NCBI GenBank assembly: GCA_020630795.1
Contig: JAHDIK010000003.1
Location: forward strand, 268,409-332,408
DNA: 64,000 nucleotides
DNA from: Colwellia sp.
GTDB taxonomy: Bacteria; Pseudomonadota; Gammaproteobacteria; Enterobacterales; Alteromonadaceae
Reading direction: 5' to 3'
The notes beneath the pieces are model-generated. The model was not told where the DNA came from. It saw only the letters and a program-made list of their open reading frames with translations, and made no database searches. The position numbers were made by a program, and so were the translations under genes. Shown here one piece after another: positions 26,502 to 36,546 of the stretch (its first letter is position 1; every line of letters begins with the position of its first letter).

Positions 26502-27689
26502 TTACTCAACTTGGCAAACAAGACCTTTTAAGTAATAACCTTCAGGATAATTTGAAGATACTGGGTGATCTGGCGCTTGATGAAGTCTATCAACAATATA
26601 AGCTTTTCGTTTAGCGTCTAATGCAGCGTCAGCAACAATTTTTTGAAACAAATTCGCTTCCATTAGCCCTGAGCAAGAGAAGGTTAATAATGTGCCGCCT
26701 GGCTTTAACAACTGCATTGCGAGCATATTAATGTCTTTATACCCTCTACATGCACCAGTGAGTTGCGCCTTAGACTCAACAAACTTTGGTGGATCGAGAA
26801 TGATCATATCAAATTGTCGCTTCTCGTCTCGGTATTCTCTAAGTAACTTGAATACGTCAGCTTTAACAAACGATATACCGTTGTCTATGTTGTTTAACTC
26901 GGCATTTTCTTTAGCAACATCTAAAGCGGTTTGCGATACATCAACATTAATAACTTCTTTGGCGCCGTTAAGTGCACAATGCAATGAAAAAGTTCCGGTG
27001 TACGAGAAGCAGTTTAGTACAGATTTCCCTTCAGAATATTTACCTGCGGCAGCTCTCGACTCTCGTTGATCAAGATAAAATCCGGTTTTATGACCCGTTT
27101 TAATGTCGACTTTTATTTTTACGCCGTATTCTTCAATAACACACTGTGTAGACTCTTGAGGTTCCGTTAACCATCCTGTAACGGGCGTTAAGCCTTCCTT
27201 TTTGCGAACATCTACATCCGAACGCTCGTATACATGGCAATCAGGGTAAAGTTTTCGTAATGCCGATACCAACGTATAACGATGAAAATCAGCACCAGCA
27301 CTGAGCAATTGGCAAACCAAGAAATTGTCATATTTATCGATTGTAACACCGGGTAAACCATCAGATTCCCCTGCAATTAAGCGATAACCCGTTAACCCGC
27401 CTTTACTAATAAACCAATCACGTCGACTTTGTGCGCTTTGTAACCGATTGATAAAAAATGTTTCGTCAATTTCTTCATTTTCTTCAAAGGTCCATACGCG
27501 AATACATATTTGAGACTCTGGAGAATACGCGCCTCTGGCGAGCCAGTTACTTTTACTATCAAATACATCTACCGTATCGCCAAGTTGTGGATTTCCTTTG
27601 ATTTTATTAATGGCTTTAGAGAATATCCAAGGGTGCTTTCGTAACAGAGATTTTTCTCGAGAAACTTTTAAATAAATTCTTGCTGACAT
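26502..27689 (-). CDS. rlmI: 23S rRNA (cytosine) methyltransferase, RlmI type
   Basis: The start is set at the Met at 27689; this gives 395 residues, matching the 396 of E. coli RlmI. The N-terminal PUA domain (about 1-75, [22 protein letters not shown]) precedes a middle domain and a Rossmann methyltransferase domain with [12 protein letters not shown] (SAM-binding), the ILDPPKF motif and FSCSG with the catalytic Cys region. RlmI methylates C1962 of 23S rRNA. The gene is divergent to acylphosphatase with about 110 bp between starts. Confidence 0.88.
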   Translation of the reverse strand: MSARIYLKVSREKSLLRKHPWIFSKAINKIKGNPQLGDTVDVFDSKSNWLARGAYSPESQICIRVWTFEENEEIDETFFINRLQSAQSRRDWFISKGGLTGYRLIAGESDGLPGVTIDKYDNFLVCQLLSAGADFHRYTLVSALRKLYPDCHVYERSDVDVRKKEGLTPVTGWLTEPQESTQCVIEEYGVKIKVDIKTGHKTGFYLDQRESRAAAGKYSEGKSVLNCFSYTGTFSLHCALNGAKEVINVDVSQTALDVAKENAELNNIDNGISFVKADVFKLLREYRDEKRQFDMIILDPPKFVESKAQLTGACRGYKDINMLAMQLLKPGGTLLTFSCSGLMEANLFQKIVADAALDAKRKAYIVDRLHQAPDHPVSSNYPEGYYLKGLVCQVE

Positions 27690-27800
27690 GTGTCTATACT
27701 TAATAGGGAAGATGTTGTGGATCTTATTACTTGCAGTACTGCCACGCAATCTTCTTTGACTTTATTTTCAATGATTAGGGTAGATAGAGAAGGAGCTATT

Positions 27801-28070
27801 ATGAACGTGAGTTATATTGCACACTTAAGCGGCAAAGTTCAGGGTGTTTACTTTAGAGCTTCTAGTCAACAAATGGCTATTGAATGTGGTTTAAGCGGTT
27901 ATGCTCGTAATTTAGCTGACGGCGACGTAGAAGTACTTGTATGTGGTGAACAAGACAATGTAGATAAAATGCTTGAGTGGTTAAAACATGGGCCACCAAA
28001 AGCAGAGGTCGAAAAAATAGAGCAAAAACAAGTAGAATGGCAAGAACACAGTTTTTTCTCTATTAGTTAA
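27801..28070 (+). CDS. Acylphosphatase
   Basis: The ATG at 27801 has an AAGGAGC ribosome-binding site and gives the family-typical length of 89 residues. The signature GKVQGVYFRA carries the phosphate-binding loop and catalytic Arg, and YARNLADGDVEV carries the catalytic Asn. It hydrolyses acyl phosphates in the cytoplasm. An apparent longer frame reaching back to 27690 would overlap the divergent methyltransferase promoter and is rejected. Confidence 0.93.
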   Translation: MNVSYIAHLSGKVQGVYFRASSQQMAIECGLSGYARNLADGDVEVLVCGEQDNVDKMLEWLKHGPPKAEVEKIEQKQVEWQEHSFFSIS

Positions 28071-28091
28071 GCTACACAATAAAGGGATATT

Positions 28092-29063
28092 TTGAAATAT
28101 TTACATGTAAATAAAGAATCGTTTTTACACTTATCAGAAATTGAAAAACCGACTATTGCGATGGATGAGTGTTTAATAAAAGTACATGCCATTGGTATTA
28201 ATAGAGCCGATTTGTTACAAAAAGCAGGAAAGTATCCGCCACCAAAAGGTGAGTCTGACATTTTAGGTTTAGAGGTTTCGGGTGAAATTGTTGAGTGTGG
28301 CGCTCAATGTAAACATTGGAAGGTTGGAAGTAAGGTTTTCGGACTTGTTGCTGGCGGTGGTTATGCTGAGTACGTAGTGATTAAGCAAGGCCAGATGTTT
28401 TTGTTGCCCCTTAATTTTACTTTTGAGCAAGGAGCTGCAACGGCCGAGGTGTTTTTAACTGCATATCAAAGCTTGTTTCAAATTGCTGGATTAAAACCTA
28501 ACAGCTCCGTATTGATTCACGCAGGAGCTAGTGGAGTGGGAACGGCCGCAATTCAACTAGCTAAAGCGACAGACTGCAATGTTGTTACCACCATAAGCAA
28601 TAATGTAAAGGCTAAAGCATGTGCTGATTTAGGTGCCGACCACGTAATAAATTACAACGAAGTTGATTTTGTCCAATGGTCCAAAGAGCATAAACCTAAA
28701 GGGTATGATGTAATCATTGACGTAGTAGCTGGCTCACAGGTTACTAAGAATATTTCAGTGGCTAATGTAGATTGCCATATAGTCGTGTTATCAATGTTAG
28801 GTGGACGATATTCAGAACCTATCGATTTTGCGAAAATGTTATCAAAGCGAATTTCATTAACAGCGTCTACACTAAGAAATAGGTCAAATGCCTATAAAGA
28901 TGATTTGGTTGCCGATTTTAAATCAGCATTTAATTCGTTACTTATTGAGCAAAAAATATTCCCGGTTATTCATCAAACGTTTCATTGGGAAGATGTTAAT
29001 GAAGCTCACAACATCATGGAAAGCAATCTAAATATAGGCAAGCTTGTACTGAGTGTTTCGTAA
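28092..29063 (+). CDS. NAD(P)H:quinone oxidoreductase, zinc-less MDR family (PIG3-like)
   Basis: The 323-residue protein is a medium-chain dehydrogenase/reductase without zinc ligands. GINRADLLQKAGKYPPP is typical of the PIG3/TP53I3-like quinone oxidoreductases, and the coenzyme loop is HAGASGVGTAAIQLA. The TTG start is supported by AAAGGGATA immediately upstream and by the absence of a better ATG. It follows acylphosphatase by 21 nt and is probably co-transcribed. The quinone substrate is unknown. Confidence 0.87.
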   Translation: MKYLHVNKESFLHLSEIEKPTIAMDECLIKVHAIGINRADLLQKAGKYPPPKGESDILGLEVSGEIVECGAQCKHWKVGSKVFGLVAGGGYAEYVVIKQGQMFLLPLNFTFEQGAATAEVFLTAYQSLFQIAGLKPNSSVLIHAGASGVGTAAIQLAKATDCNVVTTISNNVKAKACADLGADHVINYNEVDFVQWSKEHKPKGYDVIIDVVAGSQVTKNISVANVDCHIVVLSMLGGRYSEPIDFAKMLSKRISLTASTLRNRSNAYKDDLVADFKSAFNSLLIEQKIFPVIHQTFHWEDVNEAHNIMESNLNIGKLVLSVS

Positions 29064-29188
29064 CTTTAATTAAAAGCTGACTAATTGGTTGGTTTTTGTT
29101 TTTTCTTTAATTGGCTAATATTCAAAGAGTTATTGATGTTATAGCACAACAAAATATTCATATATTGAATTAAATCGATCTTTAAAAC

Positions 29189-29204
29189 TTGACACTCGTG
29201 TCAG
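29189..29204. promoter_or_regulatory. RutR-box-like palindrome before the purine operon
   Basis: TTGACACTCGTGTCAG contains the 14-bp inverted repeat TGACAC-TC-GTGTCA. Its spacing and outer arms match the known RutR box TTGACCAnnTGGTCAA (TTGAC and GTCA identical, two central positions per arm changed). A TTGACA -35-like hexamer lies inside it, so binding would block transcription. A RutR-like repressor gene lies at the other end of the operon. Confidence 0.6.
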
Positions 29205-29279
29205 GTTTGTGTTTTTCTATGAGACCTAAGGTGATAGAAGTACAACACATTTATCCATTGATTGAATCGAGATAACAGC

Positions 29280-30770
29280 ATGACAAAGGGCACAGTGGAA
29301 TTCTTATTAAATAATGAGAAAAAGTTACTGAATAATGTAAACCCTAATTTAACGGTTCTACAGTATTTACGTGATCTTGAGCATCAATCGGGCACGAAGG
29401 AGGGCTGCGCTTCTGGAGATTGTGGTGCATGTACCGTTGTTATTGCCGAGTTAACAAAGTCGGTTGATGGTAAGGCACTCCCCGAACTTACCTACAAATC
29501 GATTAATGCTTGTATAGCGTTTGTTGGCACATTACATGGTAAGCAGCTCATTACGGTTGAACACCTAAAAGAAGAGCAAAAACTTCATCATGTACAACAA
29601 TCATTAGTAACGCATCATGGATCACAGTGTGGCTTTTGTACGCCTGGTTTCGTTATGTCGTCATTTGCGCTACACAAAAATAAAGAACAGCCACACCGAG
29701 AAGAGGTTGTTGAAGCATTGGCTGGAAATCTGTGTAGATGCACAGGTTACCGTTCTATAATCGATGCTGTTGTAGACATAACTGATAAACCGAAAGAAGA
29801 CAGCTTCGCAAAACACTATTCTGACACTGTTAAGCAACTAATGAAGATTGAATCATCAAACTCTTCGGAGTTGTCATTTAATCATCAAAGCTTTTACGCA
29901 CCAAAAACGATTGATGAATTATCGTCACATTTATTATTACACCCAACAGCGACAATTTTTTCTGGTGGAACTGATTTAGCATTAGATGTTACTCAACACC
30001 TAAATAATATAGATAATCTTGTGTATCTAGGTAACGTAGATGAACTTAATGTTATCGAGAATCTAGAAGACAAATTTGTCATTGGCGCTGCGGTTCCATA
30101 CGAAAAGTTCACCCCGTTACTTGCCAATGAATACAATGAACTTGGCGAAATGATTGAGCGTATTGGTTCTGTTCAAATACGAAATAGCGGTACGTTAGGT
30201 GGTAATATTGGTAACGCGTCACCAATAGGGGATATGCCTCCAGCCCTTATTTCATTGGGCTCAAGTGTAGAACTGCAGTGTGGTAACAAAAAGCGAACAA
30301 TTTTACTTGAAGATTACTTTGTCGATTACAAAAAAACAGTACTAGCGCCTGCTGAATTCATAAAGGCAATACATATTCCTAAGGCTCCAGCTAATGCGGT
30401 ATTTAATGTGTACAAAATATCCAAACGCATTGATGACGATATTTCTGCAGTATTAGCGTCTATTTACTTTGAATTAACCGATGGAAACATCAGTGTTATT
30501 CGAATTGCATTTGGTGGTATGGCCGCAATTCCTCAAAGAGCAATTGAATGCGAAAAGGCGCTATTGAATAAACCCTTAAATCAGCAAAATATTGAACACG
30601 CTCAACGCGCTTTAACAAACGATTTTAAACCTATGTCTGATGTTCGTGCTTCTCATGAATACAGAATGCGTGTCGCGCAAAATTTACTTCAAAAATGCTA
30701 TCTCGAATACAAAGCTAAAACGAATAGCCAGCAAAATAAAATTGAAACGAGAGTTGTAAATTATGCGTAG
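29280..30770 (+). CDS. xdhA: Xanthine dehydrogenase small subunit (FeS/FAD)
   Basis: The ATG at 29280 is chosen over a TTG 18 nt earlier. The 496 residues hold a ferredoxin-like [2Fe-2S] domain (Cys43, Cys48, Cys51, Cys78), a second [2Fe-2S] domain (Cys117, Cys120, then Cys152 and Cys154 in LCRCTGYR) and, from about residue 190, a FAD-binding domain with GGTDLALD and GGNIGNASPIGD. It passes electrons from the molybdenum centre in the large subunit to NAD. It is the first gene of an eleven-gene purine catabolic operon and overlaps xdhB by 8 nt. Confidence 0.93.
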   Translation: MTKGTVEFLLNNEKKLLNNVNPNLTVLQYLRDLEHQSGTKEGCASGDCGACTVVIAELTKSVDGKALPELTYKSINACIAFVGTLHGKQLITVEHLKEEQKLHHVQQSLVTHHGSQCGFCTPGFVMSSFALHKNKEQPHREEVVEALAGNLCRCTGYRSIIDAVVDITDKPKEDSFAKHYSDTVKQLMKIESSNSSELSFNHQSFYAPKTIDELSSHLLLHPTATIFSGGTDLALDVTQHLNNIDNLVYLGNVDELNVIENLEDKFVIGAAVPYEKFTPLLANEYNELGEMIERIGSVQIRNSGTLGGNIGNASPIGDMPPALISLGSSVELQCGNKKRTILLEDYFVDYKKTVLAPAEFIKAIHIPKAPANAVFNVYKISKRIDDDISAVLASIYFELTDGNISVIRIAFGGMAAIPQRAIECEKALLNKPLNQQNIEHAQRALTNDFKPMSDVRASHEYRMRVAQNLLQKCYLEYKAKTNSQQNKIETRVVNYA

Positions 30771-33141
30771 TTTAGTTGATGTAAAACACTCAGACGTCAA
30801 TAGCTTAACCCAATCAAACGTAGGGTTAGGTGGTGTAGGAAAGCCTAAAAAGCATGAAAGTGCTGAAAAGCATGTAAGTGGTGAAGCGTTATATATTGAT
30901 GATAAACCAAGCGTTCAAGGCCAGCTTCATGCGGCCGTAGGCCAAAGTACTTGTGCCCACGGTGTTATAAAATCCCTTGATTTAAGTGCCGTAGAAAATG
31001 CCGAAGGCGTAGTAGCAGTTATTACTGTTGACGATGTGCCTGGACATAAAGATATCGGCCCAGTATTTCCTGGTGATCCGGTACTTGCCATTAATAAAGT
31101 AGAGTATGTTGGGCAGCCTATTTTCGCTGTTGCTGCTAAAAGCCATGAACTCGCACGAAAAGCAGTTAAACTTGCGGTAATTGAATACGAAGAGCTTGAG
31201 GCGGTACTGTCAGTAAAGCAAGCACTTGAGCAGCAGTCTTTTGTTAGACCACCTTTTAGTATGCAGCGTGGCAATGCTGAACCAGCGATAGAAAACTCTC
31301 CACACAAGTTAAGTGGAAATATTACTGTAGGTGGCCAAGAGCATTTTTATCTTGAAGGGCAAATATCTTCGGTTGAACCTACTGAAGATGGCGGTATGAT
31401 TGTATATTCGTCGTCACAGCACCCAAGTGAAGTGCAAAAATTGGTGGCAGAAGTATTAGGTATTCCTTTAAATCTTGTTGTGGTCGATACGCGTCGTATG
31501 GGGGGCGGTTTTGGAGGTAAAGAAACACAAGCTGCACCATGGGCTTGTATCGCAGCATTGTTAGCAAATAAAACAAAATCACCCGTTAAGTTTAAATTAA
31601 GTAGAACTGACGACATTACAATGACGGGGAAACGTCATCCATTTGAAAATAATTATACCGTTGGCTTTGATGATTCGGGTGTTATTCAGGGAATCGACAT
31701 CACGGTAAACGGTAACTGTGGTTATTCTCCTGATTTATCTGACGCCATTGTTGATAGAGCAATGTTTCATTCCGATAATGCCTACTATTTAAATCAAGCA
31801 AAAGTAACGGGTAACCGCTGTAAGCTAAATACAGTCTCGCATACAGCGTATAGAGGTTTTGGTGGTCCACAAGGAATGATGACTATCGAAATGGTTATGG
31901 ATGACATCGCCAGACATCTAAATAAAGACCCTTTAGAGATTCGAAAAGCTAACCTATACGGCAAAAATGACCGTAATATTACTCATTACCATCAAACAGT
32001 AGAGCACAATAAATTACCGGAACTTATTCACGAGCTTGAACAAAGTTCAGACTATCAAAACCGACGAAAAGCCATTGAGTTGTTCAATCAAAGTAGCCCT
32101 ATTTTAAAAAAAGGTATTGCGTTAACGCCTGTTAAGTTTGGTATTTCTTTTACAGTACAGCATCTTAATCAAGCGGGCGCGCTTGTTCATATTTATACCG
32201 ATGGTACGATTCATTTAAACCATGGTGGTACAGAAATGGGCCAAGGGTTATTCACTAAAGTCGCACAAATTGTTGCTCAAGAATTTAGTGTTGATGTGGA
32301 TACTGTTGGTGTTTCGGCAACGCGAACCGACAAGGTTCCTAATACTTCACCCACTGCTGCATCGTCAGGCACTGACTTAAATGGTAAAGCAGCGCAAGCG
32401 GCAGCTATAACCATAAAAGAACGCTTAGTTGCTTTTGCAAGTGAGCATTATGAAGTAGAGCCCAGCCATGTTGTATTTCAAAATAACGCTGTTGTGCTAT
32501 CTAAACATAATGAAGTTATTCATCGCTTTAGTTTTGCAGAATTTGTTCAGCAAGCGTATATGAATCGCGTATCGTTATCTGCAACTGGCTTTTATAAAAC
32601 GCCAAAAATTCATTTTGATCGTAAAACTGCTAAAGGACGCCCGTTTTTCTACTATTCAACGGGAGCTTCTGTATCAGAAGTACTTATCGATACGTTAACG
32701 GGAGAATATAAAGTTTTACGTGCTGATATTCTTCATGACGTGGGTGACTCGTTAAACCCAGCCATTGATCGAGGGCAAATAGAAGGGGCCTTTATTCAAG
32801 GTATGGGCTGGTTAACAACCGAAGAATTGGTGTGGGATAACACTGGGCGCTTGTTATCAAATAATCCAGCAACTTATAAAATTCCAGCAATTAGCGATAC
32901 GCCAGAAGATTTTAGAGTGGCTTTAGTTCCAGATGACCCGAATAGAGAACATACAGTATATAACTCTAAAGCCGTTGGCGAACCTCCATTTATGTTGGCA
33001 ATTTCAGTCTGGTCAGCATTAAAAGATGCTATTGCAAGTGTTGCTGATTATCGTGTTAGCCCTAAGTTAGATACACCTGCAACACCTGAACGTGTGTTAT
33101 GGGCTGTTGAAGCTGTTAAACAATTTGGTGCAGGAGAATAA
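30763..33141 (+). CDS. xdhB: Xanthine dehydrogenase large (molybdopterin) subunit
   Basis: The 792-residue subunit binds the molybdenum cofactor. GGGFGGKE, RGFGGPQG and the late AVGEPPFML with the conserved catalytic Glu are all present. The protein oxidises hypoxanthine and xanthine to urate with XdhA. EALYIDD near residue 45 marks the usual beginning of the a/b hammerhead domain. It overlaps xdhA and is followed by xdhC after 1 nt, which suggests translational coupling of the three. Confidence 0.94.
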   Translation: MRSLVDVKHSDVNSLTQSNVGLGGVGKPKKHESAEKHVSGEALYIDDKPSVQGQLHAAVGQSTCAHGVIKSLDLSAVENAEGVVAVITVDDVPGHKDIGPVFPGDPVLAINKVEYVGQPIFAVAAKSHELARKAVKLAVIEYEELEAVLSVKQALEQQSFVRPPFSMQRGNAEPAIENSPHKLSGNITVGGQEHFYLEGQISSVEPTEDGGMIVYSSSQHPSEVQKLVAEVLGIPLNLVVVDTRRMGGGFGGKETQAAPWACIAALLANKTKSPVKFKLSRTDDITMTGKRHPFENNYTVGFDDSGVIQGIDITVNGNCGYSPDLSDAIVDRAMFHSDNAYYLNQAKVTGNRCKLNTVSHTAYRGFGGPQGMMTIEMVMDDIARHLNKDPLEIRKANLYGKNDRNITHYHQTVEHNKLPELIHELEQSSDYQNRRKAIELFNQSSPILKKGIALTPVKFGISFTVQHLNQAGALVHIYTDGTIHLNHGGTEMGQGLFTKVAQIVAQEFSVDVDTVGVSATRTDKVPNTSPTAASSGTDLNGKAAQAAAITIKERLVAFASEHYEVEPSHVVFQNNAVVLSKHNEVIHRFSFAEFVQQAYMNRVSLSATGFYKTPKIHFDRKTAKGRPFFYYSTGASVSEVLIDTLTGEYKVLRADILHDVGDSLNPAIDRGQIEGAFIQGMGWLTTEELVWDNTGRLLSNNPATYKIPAISDTPEDFRVALVPDDPNREHTVYNSKAVGEPPFMLAISVWSALKDAIASVADYRVSPKLDTPATPERVLWAVEAVKQFGAGE

Positions 33142-33142
33142 C

Positions 33143-34030
33143 GTGAATAAACTCTCGTGGAATGCAGCAAGTTATCAGCTAGAACAAAAAGGCTGTGCCT
33201 ACGTTATCGTGACATTAATGGGGGTTACAGGCTCAACGCCCCGTAATAGCGGCACAAAAATGGTGGTTGCAGACGATGAATGTTACGACACTATCGGTGG
33301 TGGACATTTAGAGCACGTAGCAATTAAACATGCACACAATATGCTATGCGATGGTAAACGAAGTCATACAAATGCTCAGCACATTGAGCACTTTGAACTT
33401 GGAAGTAATTTAGGACAGTGCTGTGGTGGTACTGCTACCGTGTTGTTTGAAAGTTTTGTTGCGACAGGTATTAATATTATGTTGTTTGGAGCCGGCCATG
33501 TTGGGCAGGCACTTATGCCTATATTGTCTGGTTTGCCTTGTCGCATAACGTGGGTGGACAGCCGAGCGTCGCAGTTTCCAAAAGGTGCTGAAAATTTCAA
33601 TAAAACATCAATTGTTGTGAGTGAACAGCCGCAAGAAGAAGTGGCTACGATGCCACCTAATACCTACTACATTGTTATGACGCATAATCATCAAATGGAC
33701 TTTGATATTTCACAGGCTATTTTAAAACGTAACGACTTTACCTATTTAGGACTTATAGCGTCAGACACCAAATGGCGCCGCTTTAAGCAGCGCTACAAAC
33801 ACAGAGATATCAATCAGTCAGCAGTAGCGCGTATGCATTGCCCAATAGGATTACCTGATGTTCAAGGTAAATTACCTATGGAGGTTGCCGTGTCTGTTGC
33901 AGCACAAATAATTAATATTTATCAAAATGATGAAAATCTTAACAACCGTAATAGTTGCGACGCTAAGGGAAGTAAGGGAAGTCAACAGGGGATCTCTCTT
34001 AAACAAATAAAGCAGTTGTCGCTGAGCTAA
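33143..34030 (+). CDS. xdhC: Xanthine dehydrogenase accessory protein XdhC
   Basis: The start is the GTG at 33143 with GGAG 7 nt upstream, rather than an overlapping upstream frame start. The 295-residue protein has the N-terminal XdhC/CoxI segment (VTLMGVTGSTPRNSGTKMVV; GGGHLEH), the LGQCCGG motif and the C-terminal Rossmann domain with LFGAGHVGQAL and VMTHNHQMD. XdhC binds and sulfurates the molybdenum cofactor and inserts it into XdhB. The last 35 residues are low-complexity and poorly conserved in appearance. Confidence 0.92.
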   Translation: MNKLSWNAASYQLEQKGCAYVIVTLMGVTGSTPRNSGTKMVVADDECYDTIGGGHLEHVAIKHAHNMLCDGKRSHTNAQHIEHFELGSNLGQCCGGTATVLFESFVATGINIMLFGAGHVGQALMPILSGLPCRITWVDSRASQFPKGAENFNKTSIVVSEQPQEEVATMPPNTYYIVMTHNHQMDFDISQAILKRNDFTYLGLIASDTKWRRFKQRYKHRDINQSAVARMHCPIGLPDVQGKLPMEVAVSVAAQIINIYQNDENLNNRNSCDAKGSKGSQQGISLKQIKQLSLS

Positions 34031-34080
34031 TGTAGCACGAATAATCCGTAAATTTTTAACACCTTTTAAGAGTTATTGAT

Positions 34081-35469
34081 ATGCATTTTGCAATACAAAG
34101 TAAGAACGTTATTGCCCAAAACACTATGTTACCCGCGTGTATTGAAATTAAAAACAATATCATTATCGCAATACATGATTACGACGCACCATTGTCATGT
34201 TCCGTGACTGATTATGGCGATTTGGTCATTATGCCTGGATTAGTTGATTCACATGTTCATATTAATGAACCGGGTAGAACAGAGTGGGAAGGTTTTAACA
34301 CGGCAACTCAAGCAGCTGCTGCTGGTGGTATAACTGCTTTGGTTGATATGCCTTTAAACTGCATTCCGGTAACTACAACTAAAACCGCATTTGAAGAAAA
34401 GCTAGCCGCTGTACACGATAAATTATGGGTAGATTGTGGTTTTTGGGGCGGTGTAATCCCTGAAAATGCAACAAACTTAGACCTGTTAGACGACTTACTG
34501 AGTGCAGGCGTATTAGGTGTTAAATCTTTTTTAATTGACTCAGGTGTTGAAGAGTTTCCTAATGTGGTAGCAGAAGACATTCGAAAAGCTATGCCTGTAC
34601 TCGCTAAACATAATGTTCCGTATTTAATTCATGCGGAATTAGATTGTGGATCGTTTAACGACGTTTCAATAGGGGATAAATACAATAGCTTCTTAGCATC
34701 TCGCCCTAAAAAGTGGGAAAACGACGCTGTGGATTTAATGTTTGAATTAGCATTAGAGGCAAAAAATAACGGTTATGATTGTAAAGTTCATATTGTTCAC
34801 TTGTCTTCTGATGAAGCGTTATCAAGTATTAGTAAAGCCAAACAATTGGGTTTACAGTTTACTGCAGAAACATGCCCACATTATTTAACGTTGGCGTCAG
34901 AAAATATTCCAGACGGAAAAACCTTGTTTAAATGTTGTCCTCCAATTCGAGAAAACGACAATCGTGAGCGTTTATGGAGCGCGTTAAAAAATAATCAAAT
35001 TAGCTTTATTGTTTCAGACCATTCTCCGTGTACCCCTCAGTTAAAGCATATCGACAGCGGCGATATTGAAAAAGCATGGGGTGGAATATCGGCATTACAA
35101 TTTGGCTTACCGCTTATTTGGACAGAAGCAAAAGATAGAGGCTTCACATTAATCGATATTGCGCGCTTAATGTCTTACGAAACAGCTAAATTTGCAGGGT
35201 TAGATAAAATTAAAGGCCAGATCGCGGTAGGCTTTCATGCTGACTTTGCAATAGTAGATCCAAACAAAACGTTTACGATATCAAACGACCTTATTAAACA
35301 TAAACATAAAATTACGCCATATGTTGGGCGAAATGTGTGTGGCGAAATTCAACACACATATGTACGAGGGCATTTGGTATACAGCTTAGACAATTTTATT
35401 GATACACCAAAAGGTAAAACACTATTGAAATCATCACATAATGGTATTCAGCTAGGAGAACATGCATGA
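34081..35469 (+). CDS. allB: Allantoinase
   Basis: The 462-residue amidohydrolase hydrolyses allantoin to allantoate. The binuclear metal site is visible: His58 and His60 in DSHVHINEPG, the carbamylated Lys148 in GVKSF, His184 in LIHAELD, His240 in HIVHLSS and the Asp in SDHSPCT. The DSHVHINEPGRTEWEGF segment is typical of allantoinase rather than dihydroorotase or hydantoinase. Its last codons overlap the allantoicase start by 4 nt (ATGA). Confidence 0.93.
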   Translation: MHFAIQSKNVIAQNTMLPACIEIKNNIIIAIHDYDAPLSCSVTDYGDLVIMPGLVDSHVHINEPGRTEWEGFNTATQAAAAGGITALVDMPLNCIPVTTTKTAFEEKLAAVHDKLWVDCGFWGGVIPENATNLDLLDDLLSAGVLGVKSFLIDSGVEEFPNVVAEDIRKAMPVLAKHNVPYLIHAELDCGSFNDVSIGDKYNSFLASRPKKWENDAVDLMFELALEAKNNGYDCKVHIVHLSSDEALSSISKAKQLGLQFTAETCPHYLTLASENIPDGKTLFKCCPPIRENDNRERLWSALKNNQISFIVSDHSPCTPQLKHIDSGDIEKAWGGISALQFGLPLIWTEAKDRGFTLIDIARLMSYETAKFAGLDKIKGQIAVGFHADFAIVDPNKTFTISNDLIKHKHKITPYVGRNVCGEIQHTYVRGHLVYSLDNFIDTPKGKTLLKSSHNGIQLGEHA

Positions 35470-36545
35470 TTGAAAACACCCAACAACAAAACAAAATAAC
35501 GGGTGAGGCTGCAAAGATTGAATCCTTTCTTAAAACACACTTTGTAGACTTAGCAAGTGAAAGAATTGGTGGTGAAACATTATCTTGTAGTGATGACTTT
35601 TTTGCTGAAATGGAAAATCTACTAAAAGCGGGAAGAGGTATTTTTATTGATGATAAATATACAGAACGTGGTAAATGGATGGACGGTTGGGAGTCTAGAC
35701 GTAGTTACGGAAGAGATAACGGTAGAGAGTTTGACTGGTGTATTATTCGATTAGGCGTGCCGGGCATAATTAAAGGGTTTGATATTGATACAAATTACTT
35801 TAGAGGCAATGCTCCTCAAATGGTTTCGGTAGAAGCCTGTGTAAGTAACGAACAACCGAATGAACATACTCAGTGGCATACTTTGTTATCAAGCAGTGAA
35901 GTCGCAGCACACAGCCAAAACATATTTGAACTGCCAGATACTCAGAATGAAAATGCTAATGCTTGGACTCATGTTCGACTGAATATTTTCCCAGACGGCG
36001 GTGTAGCACGCTTTAGAGTTTACGGGGAAGCGGTAGTTGATTGGTCTCAGTTTGTTAAAAATGAACTCATTGATTTAGCGTCGATTAAAAATGGTGCTAA
36101 AGCGCTGCTTGTAAGCGACATGTTTTTTAGTGACAAAAACAATTTAATTATGCCTGGGCGTGGTAAAGATATGGGCGACGGTTGGGAAACTAAACGTAGA
36201 CGTGATCCTGGGCCAGACTGGTCAATTGTTAAACTTGCTCAAAAAGGGAATATAGAAAAAGTTATTATCGATACGTGTCACTTTAAGGGCAATTACCCAG
36301 ATACCTTTAAGCTTGAAGGAACCGTTACCGATAATGACGACTTTACCTCTGATAACAATCAAAATGTTCAGTGGAAAACTATACTACCTCAAACAAAATT
36401 GTACCCTCATCGAGAACATGTTTTTGTAAATGAAGTAACAAATCAAACATGTGCTTTTACGCATGTACGATTGAGTATTTTTCCTGATGGTGGCGTGTCT
36501 AGAATGCGTGTATTTGGGCATTTAATCTCACAAAAAGATAGCTAA
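35466..36545 (+). CDS. alc: Allantoicase
   Basis: The 359-residue protein is made of two similar allantoicase domains: FFAEMENLL...ERGKWMDGWESRRSYG and WCIIRLGVPGIIKGFDIDTNYFRGN in the first half, and MFFSDKNNLIMPGRGKDMGDGWETKRRR with IDTCHFKGNYPD in the second. Each ends with VRLN/SIFPDGGV(A/S)R. It splits allantoate into ureidoglycolate and urea. The use of allantoicase, not an allantoate amidohydrolase, means that nitrogen leaves as urea; no urease gene is in the window. Confidence 0.93.
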   Translation: MIENTQQQNKITGEAAKIESFLKTHFVDLASERIGGETLSCSDDFFAEMENLLKAGRGIFIDDKYTERGKWMDGWESRRSYGRDNGREFDWCIIRLGVPGIIKGFDIDTNYFRGNAPQMVSVEACVSNEQPNEHTQWHTLLSSSEVAAHSQNIFELPDTQNENANAWTHVRLNIFPDGGVARFRVYGEAVVDWSQFVKNELIDLASIKNGAKALLVSDMFFSDKNNLIMPGRGKDMGDGWETKRRRDPGPDWSIVKLAQKGNIEKVIIDTCHFKGNYPDTFKLEGTVTDNDDFTSDNNQNVQWKTILPQTKLYPHREHVFVNEVTNQTCAFTHVRLSIFPDGGVSRMRVFGHLISQKDS

Positions 36546-36546
36546 T

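Noticed and set aside
27690..27800. N-terminal extension of acylphosphatase
   Set aside because: It would give 126 residues against the family's roughly 90, and the ATG at 27801 has a strong AAGGAGC site.
33092..33142. Longer xdhC frame beginning inside xdhB
   Set aside because: The GTG at 33143 has a well-placed GGAG and starts the conserved XdhC N terminus; the extra residues are the shifted end of xdhB.
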